Positions 42,106-51,604 of a stretch of 64,000 nt of DNA are shown here, piece after piece. The notes below the pieces were generated by a model that was not told the DNA's origin, made no database searches, and was given only the letters and a program-made list of their open reading frames with translations. Made by a program: the position numbers and the translations under genes. How positions within the stretch are numbered: position 1 is the stretch's first letter; the number at the start of each line of letters is the position of its first letter. The DNA is taken from the NCBI GenBank assembly GCA_907165135.1, contig OU015568.1:5774501-5838500 (forward strand). The letters run 5' to 3'. Source of the DNA: Oikopleura dioica (taxonomy: Eukaryota; Chordata; Appendicularia; Copelata; Oikopleuridae).

Positions 42106-43946
42106 ATGCCCTGTAATTTTGACAAAGAGAAATGGAAGAAAAACGCGAGTTTGGCGATTTATGGACTGACTTTTTTGTTTATTGGAGTTGATTATGCTAT
42201 TCACTTGCCAGGGTTGTACAGTTATTTTATTTCGATTGGGACTGATGGTGCTTATTTTTCGGAAAGTTTGAAAGATAAGAGATTATAGGATAAATTAAAA
42301 AAATTCTTTTATTATTTTTGATAAATTAATTATATAAATAATTTATTTTTGATTATTGATGACTAATTATTTTAAAAAATATTAAAAAAAAACTTATTTT
42401 TATAAATAAAAATGAAAAAAAATCTGAGAAAAACTTTTAAAAGTACGCAGTAGCCATGTTCGCTTCTGGATCCCTAATCGGTGGCCCTTTATTTGGCCTG
42501 TTTTTCGATCGCTGGAACATTCCAAAATTGATCACCGCTTCCGGAGTGCTTTGTATATTTCTCGGGAGCTTCTTGTTTGTTTTACAAAACGAAGTCGCGA
42601 TTCTTTTCGGTCGATTTTTGGCTGGAATCGGCGCTGGAATCGAGGGAGGCATTGTTGGGCTGATTTCGAAGTCGAGCTCGCCTGCGTCGCGGTCGAAGAA
42701 AATTAGTATACTTTATGGCTTGAAACAAATCGGAGTCATCCTCGGCCCCTTGATGATCTCAATCTTCCTCGGCGGGGTGGAAGAAAAGTGCTTCAAGCAG
42801 AATTCTTACGATGATGACTTGTGCATTGTTGGAATCAACAACCACAACTCGACGGGCTACTTTCAATTGGGCTTCTCTGGAATCTTGCTTTTACTCGTCC
42901 TTGTTTTCGCGCAAAATCACGAAGTCAAGCAAATCGAGCCAGAGGCGCAGAAAACAGCAGTTTCTGAAATCAAGCTGCGGCAAATCAAGCCGTTCAAAAT
43001 CATCAACGAAATTTCGATTGTTTGTTGTTTCTCGACCATGGCAATGTACAGCTTACAGTCGTCGACGGAAGCGATTTTACCGCAGTTTACAAAGTATTTT
43101 CTCGGTTTCGGCGCGGTGGAGAATTCCTATGTTTATGCAATTGCTGGTGGGAGCGCGATTTTCGGCTTTTTAGGAAACATTTTTTAAATTTTCCCTCATT
43201 GAAATCAAGGAAGACTCTCTCTCTCTCTCATTTTGAAAATGTTCTTAGCGCTTACTATCATCGTCCGATGCCTCAAATCTCACGAAATTCTGCTCACGGG
43301 CTTGTCGTTTGAGCTCTTTATTTCAGTCATTTTGATGATTGCTCTCGTTTTTGTGGATTTTCAAGCTCCCTGGTTTATTCCCGTCGCTCTTCCTGGCATC
43401 GTCATCGTAAAATTCCATGTCCCCAGGCGTTTCCCTTAACCCGTTTTCTTTCAGTACGCGCTTTTTCTATCATTCATCATCTCCAGCGCTTCAACGATTC
43501 TCTCTAGATCTTCGCCGCCCGAACGACAAAGTCTCATGCAGGTACTCCCGAACACCCCTTAAATCATCATTTCTGTCATTCAGGGAATCAGAATCGCGCT
43601 CGAAAAAGTGTCGATTATCTTGACGAATCTCTTCAGCGGGCAAATTTACAACATCACCACCTCTTTCGCGTCAATTTTTATTCTAACAACGACCTTATTG
43701 ACTCTTGCCGTCGGCTTTGTCGTCACTAGTTGGCGAGTTTTGGATGTTGACGCTGTCCAATTTCTCCACCAGGTATTTCTCGAGAAAATTCGAGTTTTTG
43801 AACGATTTCAGATGCGAAAAATGGAGGAAAGCGAGGTCTTTGAAAACTCAGCGTTTGAAGAAATCTCGACAAAACCTGCTTCTGTTCCTCAAGGAAGTAG
43901 ATTAAGACGGCAAACAACGACAGAAGTCCGTGAAGAGTACCTCTAG
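42106..43946 (+). CDS. MFS transporter, MFSD8 (CLN7)-like, copy 1
   Basis: Starts MPCNFDKEKWKKNASLAIYG with a first membrane span (LTFLFIGVDYAIHLPGLYSY). After an intron come spans and motifs of the major facilitator superfamily: MFASGSLIGGPLFGLFFDRW (the conserved G-x3-D-R loop), ILFGRFLAGIGAGIEGGIVG, SILYGLKQIGVILGPL. An extracellular loop contains Cys and an N-glycosylation NHNST site. The second half (ISIVCCFSTMAMYSLQSSTE; IIVRCLKSHEILLTGLSF; YALFLSFIISSASTIL; NITTSFASIFILTT) follows over four more exons, ending in an acidic tail. The pattern resembles lysosomal MFSD8. A paralog lies at 50 kb. Confidence 0.75.
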
Positions 43947-44112
43947 AATTTTCTTTCTTTGAATAAATTAACTTTCTATCGATTTTGTTCAAAATAAAAT
44001 TCATATTTTCTCCATCATCGTTTTCAAAAAGAGATTTTATTTGTGTCAGGTTTAAGAAGGTACAGAAGAAAACAATAAATAACGAAGCAAATTATTCTAT
44101 TTCGAGTCGCAT

Positions 44113-44512
44113 CAGTCTTTAAGTTTCTCACATTTGTGTCCTCTGTGGCCTTCGTCGCATATGCATTTGAAGCCTCTTCGCCGTCCTTTTTTGATGGCTA
44201 AAAGTTCAACTGTATATTCTTCAGAACATCTGCTTTTTCGTAAATAGTCGCAGGCTTTGCTTATTTTTCGCCGGATTCTTTTTTCCAACCAAGGGAAATC
44301 GGAATGGAGCGAATTGCACTAAAAATAAAAATAATTCAGATAAAACTTAAAATATCACTTACCAATTTGTGTGGTTGAGGTATTTGTGCTCCTTTTGATT
44401 CCCATACTTGATCGAGTAGATCACAGCTCGAATCTTTCGGCTGCTGTAGATTGGTCGGAAGAGGGCTGGCAGAAATCGTTATCAAGAGATTGAAAAAAGT
44501 AAAAAATTTCAT
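44113..44512 (-). CDS. Small secreted protein ending in an EGF-like half
   Basis: Two exons, phase-0 GT-AG intron. Exon 1 from ATG 44512: signal peptide MKFFTFFNLLITISASPLPT, then SSCDLLDQVWESKGAQI. Exon 2: CNSLHSDFPWLEKRIRRKIS, CDYLRKSRCSEEYTVELL and RGFKCICDEGHRGHKCEKL before the stop. CxCxxGxxGxxC is the C-terminal half of an EGF module, and with the preceding Cys it may form one complete EGF-like domain. About 120 residues, basic. Could be a growth-factor-like ligand, but that is only an inference from size and fold. Confidence 0.7.
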
Positions 44513-45042
44513 TTTCAAAATATTTTTTTTTTGAGAAGAATGATTGCTCGAATTGAAACCTATTTCTTTTATCCACCTTTTCCCCTTAACCACTTTTCCT
44601 TCTTCCTTTCCATTTCCCCAAGTCTATTTTCCCTCCCCCAGCGTTCAGCCTAACATGCTCCTAGATAGGGAAAAACGACTGAGCCTAAATAACTAAGAGC
44701 CGCTTCGATTTTTATTGCTCTCGCGCTCGAAAGGATAGCTGACATCACAGGCAAAAATTATCGCAAGGAAAAGGAAAATGTGAAATGCACATTATTTCGC
44801 CAATAAGCCCTTTTTTCAGAAGAAAAACGAGCAAGAAGTCGAAGAAAAATAGAGGAAAAATGTAATTCCATGATCGTAAAATGATAACTCCTCGAAATGT
44901 CAGTTAAATTAACGCTGGAATTTGAAGTCTTTCCTCGGGTACGAAAAGATAGAAATCTTCTTGTTTTTTTTCGAAGAGAGAAGATTTCGAAAAGCAGGTT
45001 GATTTTTTCGCTAATCAAAAAAGACTGAAAAAATTTAAGAAA
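44513..45042. other. Divergent spacer
   Basis: 530 bp between the EGF-like gene and the first of three tandem secreted paralogs. Long frames here are minus-strand chance frames. No repeat-family ends seen. Confidence 0.4.
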
Positions 45043-45485
45043 ATGATCCAACCTTGGATGACTTGGAAACAAACATGCGCGGAGACTCAGAAAAGCATGC
45101 AGACAGCCTATGAGCACAACAAAGCATATGGCTTCGACGAGCGTTTGAAATCAAGGAAGACTTCTTTTCACCTCTTTTTTCAGGTTTCTGCCAAGACCAA
45201 GACCCAATCGCGATCGCCTATCAAGCGAAAAAGATTCACGAAGAATGCGTCCTGGTAATTTTTCGTCAAATTTATTTCCGACAGTTTTTTTTTCAGTACA
45301 ATCCTTGTGGTGGTGGAGCAGCGTCAATGAAGATTTCGGTCAATACTGAAAATGGCACGAATGGCACGAATGGCACGAATGGCACGAAATCACTGAAAAT
45401 GGCACGAAAACAGAGACACATTTTTTTGCGAATTAACCTTGAGGAATATTATGAATTAAACTGGAAAATTAACGGATTGATTTGA
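45043..45485 (+). pseudogene. Small secreted-type paralog A, C-terminus disrupted by a MULE insertion
   Basis: Exon 1 MIQPWMTWKQTCAETQKSMQ..., exon 2 FCQDQDPIAIAYQAKKIHEE CVL, exon 3 YNPCGGGAASMKIS. The layout (Cys in exon 1, FCxx...C, xxPC, then SMKIS plus a hydrophobic tail) matches paralog C, whose C-terminus is a GPI-anchor-like signal. After MKIS the transposon begins at 45338; reading through its terminal repeat would add NGT repeats (from ATGGCACGA units) and about 35 unrelated residues before a stop. The lost tail (KIS followed by a Phe/Leu-rich stretch to FFKK and a stop) is at 48438-48496, past the element. Intron 1 seems GC-AG. Confidence 0.75.
45329..45337 (+). other. Target-site duplication, left copy
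   Basis: GAAGATTTC precedes the element and recurs exactly at 48438-48446 after it; 9 bp is the usual MULE target duplication length. Confidence 0.9.
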
Positions 45486-48437
45486 AACGATAGTTATTAA
45501 ACAACTTGAAAAGTTCATTAATCATGATCAAAATCAAAAAAAAAAAAATTTGAAACTTTTTTAAATTGACCGCAAATTCAGGCCCAAAGAGATTATTTTT
45601 TGAGTGAAATTCCTCAATTTTGCCATTGTCATTGATAAAAAATTGAAATAATAGTGATTTTAGCATAAATGATCAATTTTTCATTGAATACTCAAGTAAT
45701 AAACGCCCGCTCCGCGGGTTTAATGGGAGGAAACTCAAGGGTTGAAAAACAGGATGGTTGGACATTTCCCTTACACAAGCTACCACACATCCCTTACGGG
45801 CTACTAGACAATACAAGTGGCGCAACGGAGCACTCAGCGCCCCAGACAAAGATTCCTTTCGAGCAACTATCTAATGAATGCCTCTCATGCAAGATAAACT
45901 CAGAACAAAGGATTTTTGATTTTGATTTTATTTTTTTATCAATGTAGGTTACAGTATCAGTTTTATTCACAGAATATAAAGAAAAGATAAGGCAGTTTTA
46001 CAAGTTAGGCACAATAGGAGGAAAAATAATGTTGTGAAGAGGCAGTGAAAGCTGTTTAGTCAGAAGAATAATATTTTTTTTAACAAAGTCATTAGGAGCC
46101 ATGAATATAAATTTATTAATTTCGAGAATCCTCTCATACTTATCAATGACTTCCTTTCGGCGAAAATTGAAATCATCATTTTCAACAGAAAGGTTATTGT
46201 CATATTTGAAATCAAAGATGTTCTCAGCTGATTTGGCAAGACTATTAGCACCACAATTATAGAGTTGTTTCAACTTTCCATTAATGCTCTCACAACAATT
46301 ATTTGTAATATGAAATTCTCTAGAATTGAGGTGATAATAATAATTCCAACCATCCATCGATTCTTTTTTCAAATAATTGTCTTTAAAATATTTCATAAAT
46401 TTCCTGAATCCAGGCCTCAATTTCTTTGAAAAAGAATCGACATGAGTCGAGAGCGCCGACATAAAGTCAGAGTGAAAATTTGGGTCGAGAAAGGAAAGAC
46501 CTTTAAAAAGAAGATAAAACTCACAAACTTCAGAATTCGACGTAGGTGTCTCATTTGTGAATTCCATCAACTTTTTCTTGTATGATTTTACCTCGTGAAA
46601 AAAACACTGAGTTACGTGAGCATTGTACATTTCTTCCGCTGCTTTTTTGAGTCCCGGTTCAAAATCGAATACAAAATAACTTATTTTCAATTGTCTACCA
46701 AATCGAATTTGGAATCGATCATTCAAAATGGTAAATAATTGTTTGTAAGTCGAAGTAAGCCGATTTTTCATGAAACAGAAAATAACAGGAAATGCTCGCA
46801 TTTTCTCAGGATTTTTTTGACTAGGTAAAAGGATACATAAAATAAATAACTGAAGAAAATCTAATCCTCTCACCGGTTCCCAAGTTCCGTCTCCGAAAAC
46901 TCCCTGATGCTCATTTATTTGAAATCTTTCTTTCGATGAGTCATCTATGAGTTCCAATTCACTTTCCAGAAAAAACGCGGTCATATTTTCGTTCTCGAAT
47001 TGAAAAAAGGGTACAGATACATCTTTTTCCAAAACGGGATCGTAAACAAGCATCGTTTTTACTGAATCGGGAATTTCATCTTTAGAAGTGTGCGCTCCCG
47101 GGGCTCTCTGAATGGCTTTGTATGCGGATTCTCGAATTTTTCTCTTATCAAAATCAATTTCATTAGCTAAGCGACGACTCGAAATGGCTTTGTTAATATT
47201 AGATGTTTTGAAAATTGAAACAGTTTGATTTTGATGGGAAATTGCGGAATTTTGTTTTGTCAGTTGTCGAAATTTTTGATCGATAATTTTCATAGGAGGA
47301 GGTCCATCTGTACAAGTATGAGTATTTTCGCAAGAAATAACTTCATAGAAAGAAATATTGAAACGATCAGAAGATTGAAAATTGAAATCATTTTTCTTTC
47401 GTTCACACTCCTTTTCGACTCCTGTTTTCGGGTGTTTTCGCATGTACTTGTACTTAGCTGTAGTAATCATCGCTGGACATTTGAGCTTTGCAGAAGCCTT
47501 GCACTTCGAATTCGAGCAAGTCAAAGTGATTGTGGTTGCAGAGGTGGTGTTTCGATGGACGAGTTTGTATCTCTTTTTTCTGTCGCCGTGCTCGAACCAC
47601 CATGCGACTCCATCTTTTCTGTCGGATGTTGTGATCTCGATGAGAAATCCTTTTTCGTCGCTTCCTCTCTTTGCGTCAGTGTCAAGTTTTTTTATTTCTT
47701 TCAAAAAATCCATTTTTTGATTTTTTAGGAATGAGCAAAATGAAGAAAAAGTTCCCCTTATATGAGGAAATTTTGGTGAATCGGCATTCTATTTTTAGAA
47801 CTGAATCGTCCGGTATCGAACTAGAAAGACGGCAAGAAAAGGTGACAACTCTCACGCTCCATTCGAAAGAGCTATCTATTCGATTGAACTCGCTTCTCCA
47901 TCGCCAATTCATTTGAAAGTTCGCTGGGACTTTCGTGATGTCGTCCATGATATCAGCAGAAAATTATCAAATCTAATAGCCCCTTACCTCGGGGCTTCGC
48001 CCCTTAGGTCCTAAAATGCCGGGGTCTAGTCTAGGGTTACTTAGGGTTACCGAAGGTAACCCTAACTAACCCTAGCCTATCCCCCTCGGGTAAGTTTGTT
48101 CCGTCATTTTTGCAGGTGCCCCCTAACCCTAACCTTTATTCTAGCCAGTACTTGAAACTGGAAAAGTCTTGATCGAAGTTGGAGTCTTGGTAGAAAAGAC
48201 CTGGTGTGAGTGTTTCAATTCGGCGGGGCGGCTCACGGGCGCTACTTTATAACGTCTAGTAGGGCGGTGTGGTAGCCCCTCTCAAATTTTGTGTAAGGGA
48301 AATGTCCAATCTCCCGAAAAACAATAACAAAAAAGTCTCTAGAATTTTACTGAAAATGGCACGATGAAAAGACATGTTTTCGTGCCATTCGTGCCGTTCG
48401 TGCCATTCGTGCCATTCGTGCCATTTTCAGTACTGTC
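45338..48437. mobile_element. Complete Mutator-like (MULE) DNA transposon
   Basis: 3100 bp. The terminal inverted repeats begin GGTCAATACTGAAAATGGCA and GACAGTACTGAAAATGGCAC (reverse complement of the right end) and contain four (left) or five (right) 9-bp ATGGCACGA units. A 9-bp GAAGATTTC target duplication flanks it. Further inside, GGACATTTCCCTTACAC (left) pairs with GTGTAAGGGAAATGTCC (right). One long intronless transposase ORF is on the minus strand. The right part (48010-48140) includes TTAGGGTTA/CCCTAACCC telomere-like motifs. Perfect duplication and an open transposase suggest a recent insertion. Confidence 0.95.
45998..47713 (-). CDS. MULE transposase
   Basis: Single 571-residue ORF from ATG 47713 without introns. 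The N-terminus has a FLYWCH/WRKY-like zinc-binding segment (Cys66, Cys71, Cys79 and a distal CENTHTC around 128-134) for DNA binding. The catalytic core is MULE type: Asp275 in GVFGDGTWEP, Asp350 in YFVFDFEPGL, His373 in TQCFFHEVK, and Glu475 in ITNNCCESINGKLK, i.e. an intact DD(x)E triad. The transposase cuts and pastes DNA flanked by its terminal repeats. No premature stop or frameshift is visible, so it could be autonomous. It sits between the element's terminal repeats, on the strand opposite the interrupted host gene. Confidence 0.93.
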   Translation of the reverse strand: MDFLKEIKKLDTDAKRGSDEKGFLIEITTSDRKDGVAWWFEHGDRKKRYKLVHRNTTSATTITLTCSNSKCKASAKLKCPAMITTAKYKYMRKHPKTGVEKECERKKNDFNFQSSDRFNISFYEVISCENTHTCTDGPPPMKIIDQKFRQLTKQNSAISHQNQTVSIFKTSNINKAISSRRLANEIDFDKRKIRESAYKAIQRAPGAHTSKDEIPDSVKTMLVYDPVLEKDVSVPFFQFENENMTAFFLESELELIDDSSKERFQINEHQGVFGDGTWEPVRGLDFLQLFILCILLPSQKNPEKMRAFPVIFCFMKNRLTSTYKQLFTILNDRFQIRFGRQLKISYFVFDFEPGLKKAAEEMYNAHVTQCFFHEVKSYKKKLMEFTNETPTSNSEVCEFYLLFKGLSFLDPNFHSDFMSALSTHVDSFSKKLRPGFRKFMKYFKDNYLKKESMDGWNYYYHLNSREFHITNNCCESINGKLKQLYNCGANSLAKSAENIFDFKYDNNLSVENDDFNFRRKEVIDKYERILEINKFIFMAPNDFVKKNIILLTKQLSLPLHNIIFPPIVPNL

Positions 48438-48446
48438 GAAGATTTC
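48438..48446 (+). other. Target-site duplication, right copy
   Basis: Second copy of GAAGATTTC. From here the host reading frame resumes as KIS plus a Phe-rich hydrophobic tail with a stop (to about 48496), the displaced end of paralog A, followed by AATAAA-containing sequence. Confidence 0.88.
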
Positions 48447-48602
48447 TTACTTCTTCTTTTTGATTGTGATCTTTCTTTTCTTCAAAAAATAAATTCCCGA
48501 GAATAAAATCATCAAAGTCCATTTTCAGCAAATGATCCAAAAAAAATTAATGTTCCGTAAAAAGCAGTGTTAATTTTTCACTGCTTCTTCATTTCGTAAA
48601 AA

Positions 48603-49073
48603 ATGGCTCAGAGACCGGAATGCTTAACTTATCAAAACGACCTAGATAGCTTGTATCAAGCCTGGACTACTGCTTGTGAGATTCAAAGGTCATGTGGGGA
48701 AGATGGTGAGTAAGAAAATTAAATAGTTATGACTTCTGATAATAAGATTTCTGCATGGACAAACAAAATCTGCTGCAACTTGCTGATAAGTCGCTGTATA
48801 ATTGTACAATAGTAAGTTTTATCAAAATATTATCGTAGGGTGGGCAAAGCCTTTGGGGTTTCTTGCGGGAGGAGAGGGAGGCTAGAGGAGCTAGCATGTA
48901 ATTGGTTGATAGGCAGAATACTGAAATCTGATTGGCGGAAAGGATCAGATCTATCCCTATTGCGCCGATTATTGCTAACCCTAACCCTAGCCGACTACGA
49001 GAACTTTGCCCACCCTAAGACCATCTTTTTCAAAATAGTTTTTCAGAGATGGCCTTGCGATGACTTTACGTAA
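48603..49073 (+). CDS. Small Cys-containing paralog B, without hydrophobic tail
   Basis: Exon 1 MAQRPECLTYQNDLDSLYQA WTTACEIQRSCGED; exon 2 FCMDKQNLLQLADKSLYNCT; exon 3 RWPCDDFT then a stop. Same exon pattern as A and C: exon-1 Cys residues, FC at the start of exon 2, a PC pair in exon 3. Unlike C it stops right after the PC segment, so it would lack the GPI-type C-terminal signal; alternative splicing at GTAAGT within that stop region gives only a weakly hydrophobic extension. No clear signal peptide is seen in the first exon of any of the three. Intron 2 is enlarged by a Family-4 element. Confidence 0.65.
48836..49017. repeat. Family-4 element in paralog B intron 2
   Basis: TAGGGTGGGCAAAGCCTTTG at the left and GAACTTTGCCCACCCTAA at the right, about 180 bp, with CTAACCCTAACCCTAG inside. 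Ends match the GST-intron copy at 40.19 kb. Confidence 0.8.
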
Positions 49074-49333
49074 GTTAACTATTTTTCTCCTTCGCTTTGG
49101 CAACGCATGATTAAAAATGAGAATTAACGAAATTAATTATTAATAATGCTGCTTTGAAATTAAATTTCAAAGCTGAAGAGGATTATTGAAGTCTATTAAC
49201 ACTTTACTCTTCCGTAAAATGACCTTTGTTGTCGTTAATAATTAGCAACACTCCTGAAGAAAGCGCTCATTCGAGTGTTCTTCAACTGTGAAAATTATCC
49301 TTTTTAGTTATTTTTTCATAAATATTCTTCAGA

Positions 49334-49667
49334 ATGTCAGTCTGGGAAACTGCCTGTAACGTGCTTCAATCCACTGTTGATACTGCATACGATCTTGCTG
49401 AGACTGCTGGAAAGCAAGGAGTTGACGGTAAAAAACAGCAAGTATTTCTTGTTGAAAATTTTTAAGCTTTCTGCCTCGAAACAAGCAAAGAATTGTACAT
49501 GGGTCAGGCGAAGGCCGTCAATGCTGACTGCAAAATTGTAAGTTCCATCGTTTTTTTTGGCGCCGAAAAATAAATTCCTTCAGGACTGGCCCTGCTCTAG
49601 CGCTGACTCGATGAAGATCTCATTCCTTCTTCTTGCCATCTTTGCATTTCTGATGATGAAAAACTGA
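49334..49667 (+). CDS. Small Cys-containing paralog C with GPI-anchor-like tail
   Basis: Three exons, GT-AG introns of 39-46 nt. Exon 1 MSVWETACNVLQSTVDTAYD LAETAGKQGVD; exon 2 FCLETSKELYMGQAKAVNAD CKI; exon 3 DWPCSSADSMKIS followed by the hydrophobic end FLLLAIFAFLMMKN. The small-residue region SSADS before a C-terminal hydrophobic stretch fits a GPI-attachment signal or a tail anchor. No N-terminal signal peptide is obvious, so tail-anchored topology is the alternative. Of the three tandem copies, this one appears complete. Confidence 0.72.
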
Positions 49668-49968
49668 AAATCATCTTATCCAAAAAATCAACTCTGATTC
49701 ATTTTTGATCTCCTTGATTTTAATAAAGATTTTGGGAAATTTTACTTACATTTTTTTGCATTTTATAAGTAAAAAACTCAGAATATCCTGCGAAAACGCA
49801 GATATTGGTGAAAATCAAGCAAAGAAACGATGTTTTTATAGAGAATATATCAAAAAGGTTATTCATGTACGCATATTTAACGGTTGAGCACCTCAACTAA
49901 TTATAACCTCGATTCTACAAGAATAAAAGAACGATGTTTCCAAAAGTTACACAAAATTGAAAACAGAG

Positions 49969-51510
49969 ATGGCTCACGAAAATCGACTCGATTTGAGTTA
50001 CAAGATCGCGATTTTATTCTGGTATTTGGCTTCTGGAGCTGAAATGGTCTGCTACCAGCCGATTTTGCCGGAGTTTTTGGATAAATTGCGCATCAGCCAG
50101 GTTTGGAAATCGGTTTTGATTGGATTAAGCAGATTTTAGGCGCATTTGGGCACGCTGGTGTCGATGTTTGGACTCGCTTCGATGATTGCTTCCCCAATTT
50201 TCGGCAAAATTGCTGATAAAATGGGCCAAAGTCGCCTCCCAGTTCTCATCGCCAATCTCTTTTCCATCTCTGGCCATTTGACAATCCTCCTCAAACGCGA
50301 TCTCTTTTGGCTTTGCGTCGCGAAAATCTTCATCGGAATCGGAATGAGCTGCGATGGCTGCATCCTCGGACAGGTTGGCCGGCAAGTGGCGAAGAGCAGC
50401 AGATCGAGGTTGTTTTCGATATTTTTGGGATTCGGCAAGTCGGGTTGATTTCTTTCCCGATGTGTTTTTATTCTACTGGATTGTATAAATGGCCCGGATT
50501 GGAGAAGTTTCTCGGCGTGCTGATTGACCGATTCAGTTTGCCATCGCTGGTGATGTTGCAAATTTGGACAGGCGTTTTTGCTTGCAATTTTATTTACTAC
50601 ACCAAACAGGTTTGAACTTTCATCAAACGAATTCGACAAAAAAGCTCTAGAAAATCATCAAAATCGAGGAAATCGAAGAAAATTCTGGAACCCTGATCAC
50701 ATCTCAAGCAAGTCTTCTTGAGAGAAATTTCAAAAGCCTGAAAGACAATCTTCTTCATGAATTGGTCATTGTTGGAATTCTAGGTACTTCTTTATTGAAA
50801 TCAACAACGACTCACTCATTCTTTTAGGCTCTGTTTCCGCTGCAACGACGGTTGTGACGATGGAAGCTGTCATTGGTCCGATTACGACTCGATATCTCGA
50901 CTGGACGGCGAACGATTTGGCAGCACTTCACATTCTTTGCGGGACCAGCTCGATCTCTGGATATGCGCTGATCAAGCCCCTTTCACGATGGGCGAACCAG
51001 CCTCGACTCATGGCAAACGCAGCTCTTTCAATAAGTATCAATCCAACTTTGAACAAGTTTTCGACATTTTTTCTAGACATTTCGGTGCTTGTTCTTGCGA
51101 GCATCTTGTCAGTTTCGACGTCGAACCAGAGCATCGTCACTTTTTTATTCATGATAGGAGCGGTCATCTTCAGCTTTTACATCCCCCATCTTTACGCTCT
51201 TGGAGCCTCGTTGGTCTCTAGAAATTGCCACCCGGACAATCAAGCAGCTATTCAAGGCAATGGCTCAAGTCTCAACCATTTTATCATCCCGAAAAAAGGC
51301 GTTGAAAGCCATGAAAAAGGCATCCGAATCGGGCTTGGAAACACTATGCTTGCAATCGGACCATTATGGGCCGGGCACACCCTACCACTCGCGATGTACT
51401 CGAATCTTTTTCTGGTGATTTTCGTCTGGGTCATTCTTTTTCTTGGGATTTTTCTTGTTTTCTTGTTTTTCTCGAGGGAAATACTGAAAATCGACTGCAA
51501 ATCAACTTGA
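49969..51510 (+). CDS. MFS transporter, MFSD8-like, copy 2
   Basis: ATG 49969: MAHENRLDLSYKIAILFWYL, ASGAEMVCYQPILPEFLDKL; after a 38-nt intron, LGTLVSMFGLASMIASPIFG KIADKMG (MFS G-x3-D-x2-G loop) and AKIFIGIGMSCDGCILG. Near 50440 the frame changes: either a 36-nt GT-AG intron at 50375-50410, or one base is missing in GGATTCGGCAAG. Beyond it, FGIRQVGLISFPMCF matches YGLKQIGVILGPLMI in copy 1. The second half (ISGYALIKPLSRWANQPRLM; IVTFLFMIGAVIFSFYIPHL; LFLVIFVWVILFLGIFLVFL) is intact. Expected in endolysosomal membranes by analogy with MFSD8; substrate not deducible. It ends 94 bp from the convergent FN3 gene. Confidence 0.72.
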
Positions 51511-51604
51511 CTACTGATCCAAGATCTTTGAATAAGTGTGTTTTTATTAAAATATACAAAAGAAAGAAAGAATAAATATACAGCTAAAAATCGAGAATGT
51601 CATT

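Noticed and set aside
48000-48140. True telomere or chromosome end
   Set aside because: Only a few interrupted TTAGGG-like units inside a transposon, with genes continuing on both sides.
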